A DNA stretch of 9,802 nt from Bacteroidales bacterium (GCA_028696755.1 JAQVGK010000090.1:1-9802); one strand, 5' to 3'; shown: positions 1-7,524, numbered from the stretch's first letter. The notes: generated by a model from the letters alone, not told the origin. Numbers and translations: made by a program.

Positions 1-48
1 TTTTTCTTATCCATAACAATATCTTATTTGGCAGAATATTTGATTAAA

Positions 49-78
49 TTTGCCGCAAATGTATTAAAAGTATATTTG
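49..78 (+). promoter_or_regulatory. Bacteroidetes-type promoter for the secreted repeat protein
   Basis: A -7 box TATATTTG (71-78) matches the Bacteroidetes consensus TAnnTTTG, and a TTTG at 49-52 lies 18 bases upstream, close to the expected -33 spacing. A second perfect TATATTTG sits at 86-93 but has no TTTG at a suitable distance upstream. Either would start transcription just ahead of the ATG at 105 or 114. The call rests on sequence match alone. Confidence 0.55.
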
Positions 79-113
79 TTTTCGTTATATTTGTTTGAAT
101 TAAAATGCCCGTT

Positions 114-1220
114 ATGAAAAAGCTAAGATTCACACTGCTTGCTGCAGCGCTTACGGCTATTATTCTGCCGCAATTTAATGCACAGGCTCAGAACATATCA
201 TTTTTAAATGATTATCTCGACAATGTTTTAGTTTACAGCGATGGAACGTTAAAACAAACCGAGCATTTACCTCTTCGTTCATACATTGTCAGCAATAATA
301 TGATTGCCTACGAAGATAATGCAGGGAATTTTAAGGTTTTTCATAATCATTATGTTCATCAACTAAGTAGTTTTGCATCAACCTATAAAGTTAGCGACAA
401 CCTTGCAGCTTGGTCGATGAACACGCAACTAAAAGTATTCGACAATGGTTCTATAAAAAATCTGAGTATTACCATGAAGCAATATTTCTTAAGCGATGAG
501 ATTGTTGTTTGGTACGATGATTACGAAAAAAGACTTAAAGCTTATTATAACAAGGAAACCTACGATCTCGATGACGCATTAGCTACAGATACCGTAAATT
601 CGGTGACCATGGGCGAAAACATAGTTGCTTTTGTTGACTCTCAAGGCTATCTTAATATTTTCTATGATGGCGAAAGCGAGAGGATTTGCTTTAACGACAG
701 GGTAAAATCTATTGCTGCTGGCCGCGACATTGTTGCATTTGTTGAAGAACCTGTAAATAATTTTCAGGTTTATTATTTTGGCGATTTGTCCGACCTAGAC
801 AGTTTTGAACCAGTATCATACAAAACTGGAGATGCTTTTGTAGCATTTGTTGACGCAAATAACTATCTAAAAGTTTTTTATGATTTTAAAACAGAAACTG
901 TGTCGTTCTATAGTCCCGATTTTTACGAAACAGCTGATGAATTGATGGTTTTCGGCGTACAGAATTATTTTAAAGTTTGGTATCGTGGAGCTGTTTACAC
1001 TCTCGAAAGTTATATTCCCGAAGATTACAAGATGAACAATAATGTTGTTGCATGGATTGACCAGTTGGGCAATCTTAAGTTTTTCGACGGGCAAAAAATT
1101 GAAACAATTTCGTACGAAAAGGTTGATGGATTCGAGATACATGGAAGCACAGTAAAATATTGGTTTGGTGTTAATTCTGAACATGTTTACAATCTCGGTA
1201 AAACCTATAAAAACGATTAA
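114..1220 (+). CDS. Secreted protein with beta-propeller-like repeats, function unknown
   Basis: I do not recognise a named family. The start at 114 is preferred over the ATG at 105 because it opens a clean signal peptide (MKKLRF, then a hydrophobic stretch ending in AQA), so the protein (368 residues) is exported. The rest is about ten degenerate repeats spaced about 35 residues apart. Each follows the pattern N-[IV]-V-A-[FW]-x-D, a short gap, then a L-K-V-F-Y-D-G-like strand; clear copies are near residues 65, 99, 132, 172, 208, 243, 279 and 313 counted from the ATG at 105. This aromatic, beta-rich spacing suggests a propeller of the TolB/WD40 type, but no family signature confirms it. No lipobox and no T9SS sorting domain are visible, so a periplasmic location is likely. 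queG follows after 19 bases, so the two may be co-transcribed, although no functional link is evident. Confidence 0.85.
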   Translation: MKKLRFTLLAAALTAIILPQFNAQAQNISFLNDYLDNVLVYSDGTLKQTEHLPLRSYIVSNNMIAYEDNAGNFKVFHNHYVHQLSSFASTYKVSDNLAAWSMNTQLKVFDNGSIKNLSITMKQYFLSDEIVVWYDDYEKRLKAYYNKETYDLDDALATDTVNSVTMGENIVAFVDSQGYLNIFYDGESERICFNDRVKSIAAGRDIVAFVEEPVNNFQVYYFGDLSDLDSFEPVSYKTGDAFVAFVDANNYLKVFYDFKTETVSFYSPDFYETADELMVFGVQNYFKVWYRGAVYTLESYIPEDYKMNNNVVAWIDQLGNLKFFDGQKIETISYEKVDGFEIHGSTVKYWFGVNSEHVYNLGKTYKND

Positions 1221-1239
1221 CCAATTAAACCAAAATTCT

Positions 1240-2160
1240 GTGAGAATTCCTGCAGAAAGAATTAAAGCTCTAGCTTTGCAAAACGGATTTGATGCTTGTG
1301 GAATTTCGTCAATTGATATAAATGATGATGTAAAAGAATTTGTAACAAATTGGATTACAAGTGGTTATGATGCCGAAATGCGTTGGTACGAGACAAGTCT
1401 GAACACTAGGTTCAATCCCGAAAATCTATTTCCGAAAGCAAATTCAATAATTTCTGTAATCATCAACTACAATCATTTTCATAATCAAAATTCTAAACAC
1501 AAAATATCTCAGTACGCACATGGCAAGGATTATCACCTCGTTGTAAAATCCCAGCTTCAAAGTTTAATAAAAGATATTTGCGCCGAATTTCCAAAGTTTG
1601 AAGCAATTTCTTTTTGCGACACTTCGCCTGTTCTTGAAAGATATTTCGCTGCAAAATCTGGCTTAGGATTTATTGGAAAAAACAGCTGTTTGATAAACGA
1701 AGAACTGGGTTCAAAAATATTTATTGGCGGACTAATTTGTAACGCTGAAACAGATTTTGACAATCCAATTATTCAAAACTGCGGAGATTGTGATATTTGC
1801 CTTCGCTCCTGCCCTACTCAGGCTCTGTCGTCAACTGGACTTAATGCTAATAAATGTATTTCGTACCACACTATTGAAAACAAAGGCGATATTCCCGAAA
1901 ATATTGCAAAAAAAATCACAAATCAATTATTTGGTTGCGACATTTGTCAGGATGTTTGTCCATATAACAAAACCGCTCCCGTAGCAACTTGCAATGAGTT
2001 TAATCTGATTGATAAAATAGGATCAATAAATTACGATGGGATCTCACAAATGAGCAATCGGGAGTTTGCCCGACAATTTGCAGAAACATCGCTTCTGAGG
2101 GCTGGTCGAAAGAAAATTCTATCTAATTATGCTGTTTTGATTACACGAAGTACACATTGA
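1240..2160 (+). CDS. queG: Epoxyqueuosine reductase QueG
   Basis: QueG performs the last step of queuosine synthesis, reducing epoxyqueuosine to queuosine in the wobble position of GUN-anticodon tRNAs, using cobalamin and two [4Fe-4S] clusters in the cytoplasm. The frame is open from 1165, but a GTG start at 1240 is preferred. It gives a normal N-terminus (RIPAERIKALALQNGFDACG), a 306-residue protein typical of short Bacteroidetes QueG, and no overlap with the upstream gene; an ATG at 1183 is the alternative. From the GTG, the catalytic Asp is expected at residue 127 in CDTSPVLER, followed by GFIGKNS. Two ferredoxin-like motifs follow: CGDCDICLRSCP (first Cys at residue 181) and GCDICQDVCP (first Cys at residue 233). 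The C-terminal HEAT-like extension of the longer E. coli protein is absent. The C-terminus (TSLLRAGRKKILSN) looks intact. Its last 113 coding bases recur at 2578-2690. Confidence 0.93.
   Translation: MRIPAERIKALALQNGFDACGISSIDINDDVKEFVTNWITSGYDAEMRWYETSLNTRFNPENLFPKANSIISVIINYNHFHNQNSKHKISQYAHGKDYHLVVKSQLQSLIKDICAEFPKFEAISFCDTSPVLERYFAAKSGLGFIGKNSCLINEELGSKIFIGGLICNAETDFDNPIIQNCGDCDICLRSCPTQALSSTGLNANKCISYHTIENKGDIPENIAKKITNQLFGCDICQDVCPYNKTAPVATCNEFNLIDKIGSINYDGISQMSNREFARQFAETSLLRAGRKKILSNYAVLITRSTH
2048..2160 (+). repeat. Direct repeat, copy 1: 3' end of queG
   Basis: These 113 bases, the end of queG including its stop, recur at 2578-2690 (offset 530) with only two differences, at 2121 (A versus T) and 2124 (T versus C). 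Both are silent in the queG frame (Leu CTA/CTT, Ser TCT/TCC). Similarity continues weakly at the same offset to about 2195 (23 of 35 bases), including a TATCTTTG box at 2187-2194 that lines up with the promoter box at 2717-2724. Confidence 0.95.
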
Positions 2161-2186
2161 TTTCAGTGTTCGGTTAACTATATTCA

Positions 2187-2194
2187 TATCTTTG
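2187..2194 (+). promoter_or_regulatory. Possible -7 box (TATCTTTG) after queG copy 1
   Basis: TATCTTTG fits TAnnTTTG and lies exactly 530 bases before the TATATTTG box serving the PNGase-like gene. It is probably the orphaned counterpart of that promoter, left behind when the insert separated it from the downstream gene. No gene follows it closely. Confidence 0.3.
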
Positions 2195-2265
2195 CGAGTC
2201 CCCACCAAAAAAACTTTTAGCATAATGCGAAGATGACGGGTCGCAGCTTACACCAAAAACTTTTG

Positions 2266-2446
2266 AACGCGAATTAACGAATTAACACGAACCCAAGCTC
2301 AGTTCGTTGCAGTGAGCTTGCCTGCACAGAGCTTAACGAAGTGTCGAACTGAAGCTAAGGTTTAATGATCAACAGCGTTGATTATTAAACCTAAATTGAT
2401 TTCATCGAGGGCTAAAGCCGTTCGTGAAATTCGTGAAATTCGCGTT
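2266..2446. repeat. Nested inverted-repeat (MITE/REP-like) element
   Basis: Three nested inverted repeats are visible. The outer arms are 2266-2291 and 2421-2446 (26 bases each, ends AACGCGAATT/AATTCGCGTT, internal short indels). Middle arms are 2296-2306 (AGCTCAGTTCG) and 2345-2356 (CGAACTGAAGCT). The inner hairpin is 2359-2372 with 2378-2391 (GGTTTAATGATCAA against TTGATTATTAAACC, 13 of 14 pairs, loop of 5). Each outer arm has an internal near-repeat (ATTCGTGAA-type). There is no transposase, so it would be non-autonomous. The GCAGTGAGC and CGAACTGAAG words recur in the spacer at 7489-7513, which suggests a dispersed genomic repeat. Confidence 0.75.
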
Positions 2447-2577
2447 AAGTTTTAAGAAGGCGTCAGCATAGAATGATAATGGTATTCTGACTTATTACAT
2501 ACAATCTTTTAATGCTGCAAAATATACAATTTGTTAAATCATTGACAATCTGCCAGTTATGCAACTCTATCATTGGT

Positions 2578-2690
2578 AAATGAGCAATCGGGAGTTTGCC
2601 CGACAATTTGCAGAAACATCGCTTCTGAGGGCTGGTCGAAAGAAAATTCTTTCCAATTATGCTGTTTTGATTACACGAAGTACACATTGA
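2578..2690 (+). pseudogene. Orphan second copy of the queG 3' end
   Basis: This is 111 of 113 bases identical to the end of queG. An in-frame TAA at 2577-2579 immediately precedes the ATG at 2580, so it cannot continue from any upstream queG frame. At most it could encode a 36-residue peptide identical to the QueG C-terminus. It is most simply a gene remnant, left next to the promoter of the next gene when the insert at 2161-2577 arrived or when a recombination joined two queG alleles. Confidence 0.88.
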
Positions 2691-2716
2691 TTTTTATTTG
2701 TCGTTTAGTTAATTCA

Positions 2717-2724
2717 TATATTTG
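2717..2724 (+). promoter_or_regulatory. -7 promoter box for the PNGase F-like gene
   Basis: TATATTTG fits TAnnTTTG exactly and lies 18 bases before the ATG at 2743, giving a short leader. The nearest TTTG upstream (2697-2700) is only 16 bases away, shorter than usual, so the -33 element is uncertain. Confidence 0.5.
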
Positions 2725-2742
2725 CAACATAATACTTAAAAC

Positions 2743-5700
2743 ATGCAAAACAAATCTATCCTTCTGCCTGCATTTATTTTAATCTCACTATTTGCAATTG
2801 CCGGTCCAGGCGACACAACTTTTGTAAAAACATTTACCTTTGATAGCATTCACACTCGACGTGCAACTTTTACTTTTCCTGCCGAGCAATCTTGGGAAAA
2901 AATACTGATGTACTACACAATAAAATGCGACGCAGCAACTCCTTGGGATTCGTATCCATGCGGAGAGTGGGATTATACCACTTATACAAATGTGTACGAA
3001 CATACCGGAGAACAGGATTCTACGCCATATCTGCATCCAAAATACACACACAATAACTTTGGTTTTACCGAATTTCGTGGAACGAGTACTCCCAAATATC
3101 ACAAAACAGAAAAAAGTTTCGCCGAGATAACTTATAACTATTCAGATTATAATGCAAACCTAGTTGGCTTTCCGAGTAATTCTCTCAATCAAGGTCTCGA
3201 AGCAGAAAATAAAGACGCAAAAATCTACATCCTTTATTCTGCAGCTACATTAGCCGAGTTTGGTGTTTCCGCTGGAAATCTCACCGAAATAAAAATAAAT
3301 TCTGATTTTGCTGGCGAAATTATGTATTTGCCTGTTAAAATGAGGATTGCTGCTACCAATTTAACTGAAATTAACCTTAGCGAAGCCTCATCGCTAAATT
3401 ATACAACAGTTTACGATGGCCAGATAGTTTATGGCGGTGTTACTGGATTAATTCCATTTTCTTTTAATCAGGCATATAATTATGACGGCACTTCTGGATT
3501 AATGATAGAAATTACAACCCCTTCAAATCCTTACGATGCAAATTTTGGTTGTTTTTATCGCGATAATCAATCGGTATTATTTACTGGAGAGAAAGATAAT
3601 TTTATTGACTTTGAGAATTACTCATATTTAAATCTACCATCAGATTTAATGCCCGAAACAAATTCTGAAATTACAATTTGCATGTGGGCTTATGGTGACG
3701 AAGCTCTTCAACCTCAAAACGACATGCTATTCGAAGCACTTGATGCAAATGGCCAACGTCAGTTATGTTTTCATTATCCATGGAGCAACGGAAGTATTTA
3801 TTGGGATGCCGGTAATACAGGAACTGGTTACGACAGAATTGACAAAGCTGCCACGACTTCAGAATACGAAGGCAAATGGAATCACATTGCATTGACAAAA
3901 AATACCGTAACGGGTTCGATGAAGATATATATCAACGGTGTTTTGTGGCACAGTGGAACAGGAAAAACCAAACCAATTCAAAACATAACTACTTTTATTC
4001 TTGGATGTGCTGCCAACAAAGATCAAAATTATTCTTATGATGGTTATATCGACGATTTTTGTGTGTGGAATAAAGAACTAAGCGCTGCTGAAATTCAAGC
4101 AATTATGTTTACAAAACCAGATGCAGCATTCTCGGCATGGGGAAATTTATTAGCATATTACGATTTCGACGAAGATCTTGACGCCAATTACTTTATCAAC
4201 GATATCTCTGGAAATGCAAATACTGCTACTTTTTGGGGAACATTAAGTCGCAAATCATATCGTGGTGATGGAAGGTTTAAAAACTTTACAAGTAGTCAAT
4301 ACGTTCCTGCGATTGAAATTATTGGTGGAACTTTTACATCTGGCGAAACAACAAAATATTATACCGACTCTGTGTTGCTCAATAAGCAAATTATCAGAGA
4401 ATTTGAAAATCTCGATTATTATTCTGTTGGGTTAATCGAAACATCGCTGTATTATCCTGATTATGAGCTGGTTACTAACCTAAGCAATGATACTGATACA
4501 ACATATTTCACTCCCGATATTACTATTACAAATTCAAATTTGACTTATTACAGCCAGCCATTTGAATTAATTAACACAATTCAAATTCAGAATTATGTTA
4601 CCCCATATGGAATTGGGCTTAATATCGGGACCGACGGGTTTACCCATGTTTATGATGTAAGCGATTACGTTCACTATCTTAAAAATTCGGTTGATCTGGC
4701 CGCACATAACACACAAGAGCTTATTGATGTAACATTTGCATTTATCGAAGGCACACCAGCTAGAAATGTTTTACAATTCGATCAGGTTTACCTCGGCAAT
4801 TTCGGGCATTATAACATTGCAAATAATATTTCGCTAACGCCCAAGAAAATAAAACGCGATCCAGCAGCAGAAATGTTCTCGGTAAAAACCCGCACAACCG
4901 GACATGGCATGGCTGGCGACGGAAATTGCTCCGAGTTTTGTCCAACTTGGCATAATTTGTCGGTAGAAGGAACCCAACGCTATCAATGGTATAACTGGAC
5001 ATCCTGTGCAGGCAATCCTATCTTCCCACAAGGCGGAACATGGATTTTTGATCGTGCTGGCTGGTGCCCTGGTAGCTTTGCCGACACCTACGATTGGGAC
5101 ATAACCGAATTTATTACCGATCCCGATTCAATCGAAATTGATTATGGCATGACTCAGTATGCTGTTGGCAGTGGAGAAGGAAACTATAATGTTTCTACTC
5201 AACTAATTCAATACTCTGCTCCAAATTTTACAAATGATGTAACCATAGAAACCATTGTAGCACCAAGCAATGCCGATTTGTACAAACGCTACAATCCGGT
5301 TTGTTCTCACCCCGAAATAATTATAAAAAACACAGGTTCTGAGCAATTAAACTCCGTTTTAATTGAATTCGGTCTAGATGGAGATTATTCATACAACTAT
5401 CAATGGACTGGAGAATTAGATTTTCTTGAATCTACAAATGTGATTTTGCCTGTAATTCCATGGCAAGATTTTGTAACTTTCAACACTTTTAATGTAAGAG
5501 TTGGTAGTCCAAATAATACTGACGACGAGTATGAGTTTAACAATTCGGCAAATTCTCAATTTAATACAGTTGACATTTATCCCGATCCCATCGTTCTTGT
5601 TGTTAGAACCAACAATTATGGAGATCAAACTCACTACACATTAACCGACCACGACGGTAATGTTTTGGTAAATCGTGATGGACTTACGGCAAACACAATG

Positions 5701-6180
5701 TATTACGATACTTTGAATTACGGTCCAGGTTGCTATGACTTTAGGCTTTATGACCGTGGCGAGGATGGTCTTGATTTCTGGTACTGGGAAGGAGCCGATG
5801 GAACAGGATATGCAAAAATTAGAAAAATTGGGGCTGGTTACATTAAGAACTTTCCATCCGATTTTGGAAGTTTTATACACTATCAATTTGTTATTCCCGA
5901 TGCTTCTTACATTACTAACAAGGAAATCGAAAGAGAATATTTCGAAATCTACCCAAATCCAAATAATGGTAATTTCAAAATTAAACTTGACGATGAACCA
6001 GAAATGGATATGACTTTAAGCATTCGAGACATGTCGGGCAGATTGGTAAAAACACTTGTACCACAAAATTTCAACAACCTAGAAACCGAAATAAATCTCG
6101 AAGGCTTAGCCAAAGGATTTTATATGATTTCTCTTGATTGTGGAAGAATTCATAAAACAAAGAAGCTGGTGGTTGAATAA
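2743..6180 (+). CDS. Secreted PNGase F-family N-glycan amidase with LamG insertion and T9SS sorting domain
   Basis: PNGase F-type enzymes cleave the bond between Asn and the first GlcNAc of N-glycans. Visible order (1145 residues): signal peptide (1-20); first part of the N-terminal PNGase domain (about 27-89) with C62...C73 and EWD, D77 matching PNGase F D60; an insertion of about 500 residues containing a LamG/ConA-like domain (about 278-455, with WNHIAL, KIYINGVL and DGYIDDFCVWNKEL); the resumed N-domain (about 605-690, INTIQIQNYVTPYGIG and FDQVY); the C-terminal PNGase domain (about 700-830) with NCSEFC (E731 matching E206) and DRAGWCPG (767-777). Cysteine pairs 62/73, 729/733 and 755/775 mirror the three PNGase F disulfides. 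E118 of PNGase F has no clear counterpart. After it come a CARDB-like region (about 830-940), a beta-rich module, and a type A sorting domain (1066-1145, IYPNPNNGNF to KKLVVE). Export is therefore through Sec and T9SS. Family membership rests on my recall of PNGase F; activity is inferred. Confidence 0.88.
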   Translation: MQNKSILLPAFILISLFAIAGPGDTTFVKTFTFDSIHTRRATFTFPAEQSWEKILMYYTIKCDAATPWDSYPCGEWDYTTYTNVYEHTGEQDSTPYLHPKYTHNNFGFTEFRGTSTPKYHKTEKSFAEITYNYSDYNANLVGFPSNSLNQGLEAENKDAKIYILYSAATLAEFGVSAGNLTEIKINSDFAGEIMYLPVKMRIAATNLTEINLSEASSLNYTTVYDGQIVYGGVTGLIPFSFNQAYNYDGTSGLMIEITTPSNPYDANFGCFYRDNQSVLFTGEKDNFIDFENYSYLNLPSDLMPETNSEITICMWAYGDEALQPQNDMLFEALDANGQRQLCFHYPWSNGSIYWDAGNTGTGYDRIDKAATTSEYEGKWNHIALTKNTVTGSMKIYINGVLWHSGTGKTKPIQNITTFILGCAANKDQNYSYDGYIDDFCVWNKELSAAEIQAIMFTKPDAAFSAWGNLLAYYDFDEDLDANYFINDISGNANTATFWGTLSRKSYRGDGRFKNFTSSQYVPAIEIIGGTFTSGETTKYYTDSVLLNKQIIREFENLDYYSVGLIETSLYYPDYELVTNLSNDTDTTYFTPDITITNSNLTYYSQPFELINTIQIQNYVTPYGIGLNIGTDGFTHVYDVSDYVHYLKNSVDLAAHNTQELIDVTFAFIEGTPARNVLQFDQVYLGNFGHYNIANNISLTPKKIKRDPAAEMFSVKTRTTGHGMAGDGNCSEFCPTWHNLSVEGTQRYQWYNWTSCAGNPIFPQGGTWIFDRAGWCPGSFADTYDWDITEFITDPDSIEIDYGMTQYAVGSGEGNYNVSTQLIQYSAPNFTNDVTIETIVAPSNADLYKRYNPVCSHPEIIIKNTGSEQLNSVLIEFGLDGDYSYNYQWTGELDFLESTNVILPVIPWQDFVTFNTFNVRVGSPNNTDDEYEFNNSANSQFNTVDIYPDPIVLVVRTNNYGDQTHYTLTDHDGNVLVNRDGLTANTMYYDTLNYGPGCYDFRLYDRGEDGLDFWYWEGADGTGYAKIRKIGAGYIKNFPSDFGSFIHYQFVIPDASYITNKEIEREYFEIYPNPNNGNFKIKLDDEPEMDMTLSIRDMSGRLVKTLVPQNFNNLETEINLEGLAKGFYMISLDCGRIHKTKKLVVE

Positions 6181-6224
6181 GCATAGGAGTGCCTTTGTGA
6201 TTTTTTTAATTTTGTTGTAATAAT

Positions 6225-6701
6225 CTTTTCAACGTTTCCATTGGAAGAAGTGCCTAAAGTGTCTAAAGTACTTTGCAGAGTTTAAGACTTTACATTGCCG
6301 AAAAGTAGAATTTTATTTCAGTTAAAATGTTTTGGAGGCAATGTAAACGTCGAGGAAGATAATAGAATTGTAATTTTTTACTTTGTTGACTTTTCAACGT
6401 TTCCATAACCGCTAAGGCGGATGATGGGAAGTTAAAAAGGATTGCATAGAGTTTAAGACTTTACATTGCCGAAAAGTAGAATTTTATTTCAGTTGAAATG
6501 TTTTGGAGGCAATGTAAACGTCGAGGAAGATAATAGAATTGTAATTTTTTACTTTGTTGACTTTTCAACGTTTCCATAACCGCTAAGGCGGATGATGGAA
6601 AGTTAAAAAGGATTGCATAGAGTTTAAGACTTTACATTGCCGAAAAGTAGAATTTTATTTCAGTTGAAATGTTTTGGAGGCAATGTAAACGTCGAGGAAG
6701 A
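6225..6701. repeat. Tandem array of three 165-171 bp hairpin-rich units
   Basis: Units start at CTTTTCAACGTTTCCA: 6225-6389 (165 bases), 6390-6560 (171) and 6561-6701 (141, missing the final 30-base AT-rich linker). Units 2 and 3 differ at one base over 141. Unit 1 matches them from 6281 onward with one difference (6324, A for G) but is divergent in 6241-6280, where a short tandem CTAAAGT repeat replaces the first hairpin. Each full unit has two hairpins. Hairpin A (6396-6433 and 6567-6604) has arms AACGTTTCCAT and ATGGAAAGTT around CCGC-TAAG-GCGG. Hairpin B has arms TTTACATTGCC and GGCAATGTAAA (6289-6347, 6460-6518, 6631-6689), with an inner ATTTCA/TGAAAT stem in units 2 and 3. Confidence 0.93.
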
Positions 6702-6789
6702 AATGTCTATAGGACATCCGTTCTCTGTATTTTTGAAAGTTACCATTAAAAGTATCAAAATCCACATAATATTCTTATCAACTTTTTGT

Positions 6790-6797
6790 TAGTTTTG
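6790..6797 (+). promoter_or_regulatory. -7 promoter box for riboflavin synthase
   Basis: TAGTTTTG matches TAnnTTTG, 24 bases before the ATG at 6822. No TTTG is found at the usual -33 distance, so support is from the -7 box only. It implies that riboflavin synthase is transcribed separately from the PNGase-like gene. Confidence 0.4.
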
Positions 6798-6821
6798 TAT
6801 CGTAAACCAAAATTAAAATTT

Positions 6822-7439
6822 ATGTTTTCAGGAATTGTTGAAGAAACTGCAAAAATTGTAAAAATTGAACAGGACAGAACAAATTATCATTTCTTTTTAA
6901 CCTGCTCGTTTGCCGACAAATTAAAGATTGACCAAAGTGTTGCTCACAACGGTGTTTGTTTAACCGTGGTTGAAATCGACCGTGAAAATAAAGTTTATAA
7001 AGTAACTGCCGTTCAGGAAACTCTCGACAAGTCGAACATGGGACATTTAAAACGCGGCGACAAAGTAAATGTTGAGCGAAGCATGACTATGGACAAACTG
7101 CTCGACGGTCACATGGTACAAGGCCACGTTGATCAAACAGCAGAATGTATTGAAATTAAAGAATCGGACGGAAGCTGGTACTTTACTTTTAAATACGATA
7201 GAAGCAAGGGAAATATCACCGTGGAAAAAGGCTCTGTTTCTGTTAATGGTGTAAGCCTAACTGTTGTAAACTCAAAAGATGATCAGTTTTCGGTTGCCAT
7301 TATCCCTTTCACTTACGATGTAACAAATTTTCACACTTTCAAAGTTGGAACTGTGGTAAACTTAGAGTTTGACATTATTGGAAAGTATATACAGAAGATT
7401 ATGAGTGGATATCTTGCGGCTATGGGGAACAAGCAGTAA
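6822..7439 (+). CDS. ribE: Riboflavin synthase, alpha subunit
   Basis: This enzyme dismutates two molecules of 6,7-dimethyl-8-ribityllumazine into riboflavin and a pyrimidinedione, the last step of vitamin B2 synthesis, in the cytoplasm. The ATG at 6822 gives the conserved N-terminus MFSGIVEE and 205 residues, the usual length; the frame stays open upstream to a TTG at 6786, which is not needed. The protein has the expected two homologous lumazine-binding barrels. The first has NGVCLTVV (Cys46) and the block VNVERSMTMDKLLDGHMVQG with His102 after it; the second has VNGVSLTVV, then IIPFTYDVTNFHTFKVG and a C-terminal helix (IGKYIQKI). Nothing key appears missing. Other riboflavin genes are not adjacent, which is common in Bacteroidetes. 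The symbol could equally be ribC in B. subtilis-style naming. Confidence 0.96.
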   Translation: MFSGIVEETAKIVKIEQDRTNYHFFLTCSFADKLKIDQSVAHNGVCLTVVEIDRENKVYKVTAVQETLDKSNMGHLKRGDKVNVERSMTMDKLLDGHMVQGHVDQTAECIEIKESDGSWYFTFKYDRSKGNITVEKGSVSVNGVSLTVVNSKDDQFSVAIIPFTYDVTNFHTFKVGTVVNLEFDIIGKYIQKIMSGYLAAMGNKQ

Positions 7440-7523
7440 ATCACAAGCACCAAATCACAAATCACAACGGCGCAGCCCTCAACGCGATGCAGTGAGCGTA
7501 GCCGAACTGAAGTTAAATCACAA
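7438..7523. repeat. Dispersed direct repeats (AAATCACAA) and CAGTGAGC/CGAACTG words
   Basis: The 9-mer AAATCACAA occurs four times (7438, 7452, 7459, 7515), the first overlapping the ribE stop codon. Between them, GCAGTGAGCGTAGCCGAACT (7489-7508) resembles words in the element at 2296-2356, consistent with a shared family of dispersed intergenic repeats. Confidence 0.6.
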
Positions 7524-7524
7524 G

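Larger units (their letters stand above)
2161..2577. other. Non-coding insert between the two queG tails
   Basis: No credible coding frame is present. From left to right it holds a CACCAAAAA..ACTTTT direct repeat (2203 and 2251), the nested inverted-repeat element at 2266-2446, and a plain AT-rich stretch (2450-2577) in which I see nothing further. The sequence just before the second queG tail (2531-2577) is not similar to the queG body, so only the tail, not the whole gene, was duplicated. Confidence 0.7.
6181..6821. other. Non-coding spacer between the PNGase-like gene and riboflavin synthase
   Basis: No convincing gene is present. It begins with an unremarkable AT-rich stretch (6181-6224) with no clear terminator after the PNGase-like stop, then the three-unit tandem array (6225-6701). 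A small hairpin follows (ATGTC/GACAT, 6703-6717), then AT-rich sequence with a promoter box for riboflavin synthase. No FMN riboswitch core motifs were recognised upstream of the riboflavin gene. Confidence 0.7.

Noticed and set aside
1757..1984. 75-residue frame inside queG
   Set aside because: Shadow of queG in another frame with no independent support.
2573..2782. 69-residue frame beginning within the second queG tail
   Set aside because: It reads the duplicated queG tail in a different frame and runs into the start of the PNGase-like gene; it has no family features.
6328..6363. Tiny frame ATGTTTTGGAGG... (11 residues) in array units 1 and 2
   Set aside because: It is created by the hairpin B arm and lost by readthrough in unit 3; too short and too variable to claim as a gene.
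6225..6701. CRISPR array or attC-like integron cassette sites
   Set aside because: The units are contiguous 165-171 bp repeats without short repeats alternating with unique spacers, and no integrase or cas gene is present.
6225..6821. FMN riboswitch upstream of riboflavin synthase
   Set aside because: None of the conserved RFN-element blocks were recognised, and the repeated units extend far from the gene.
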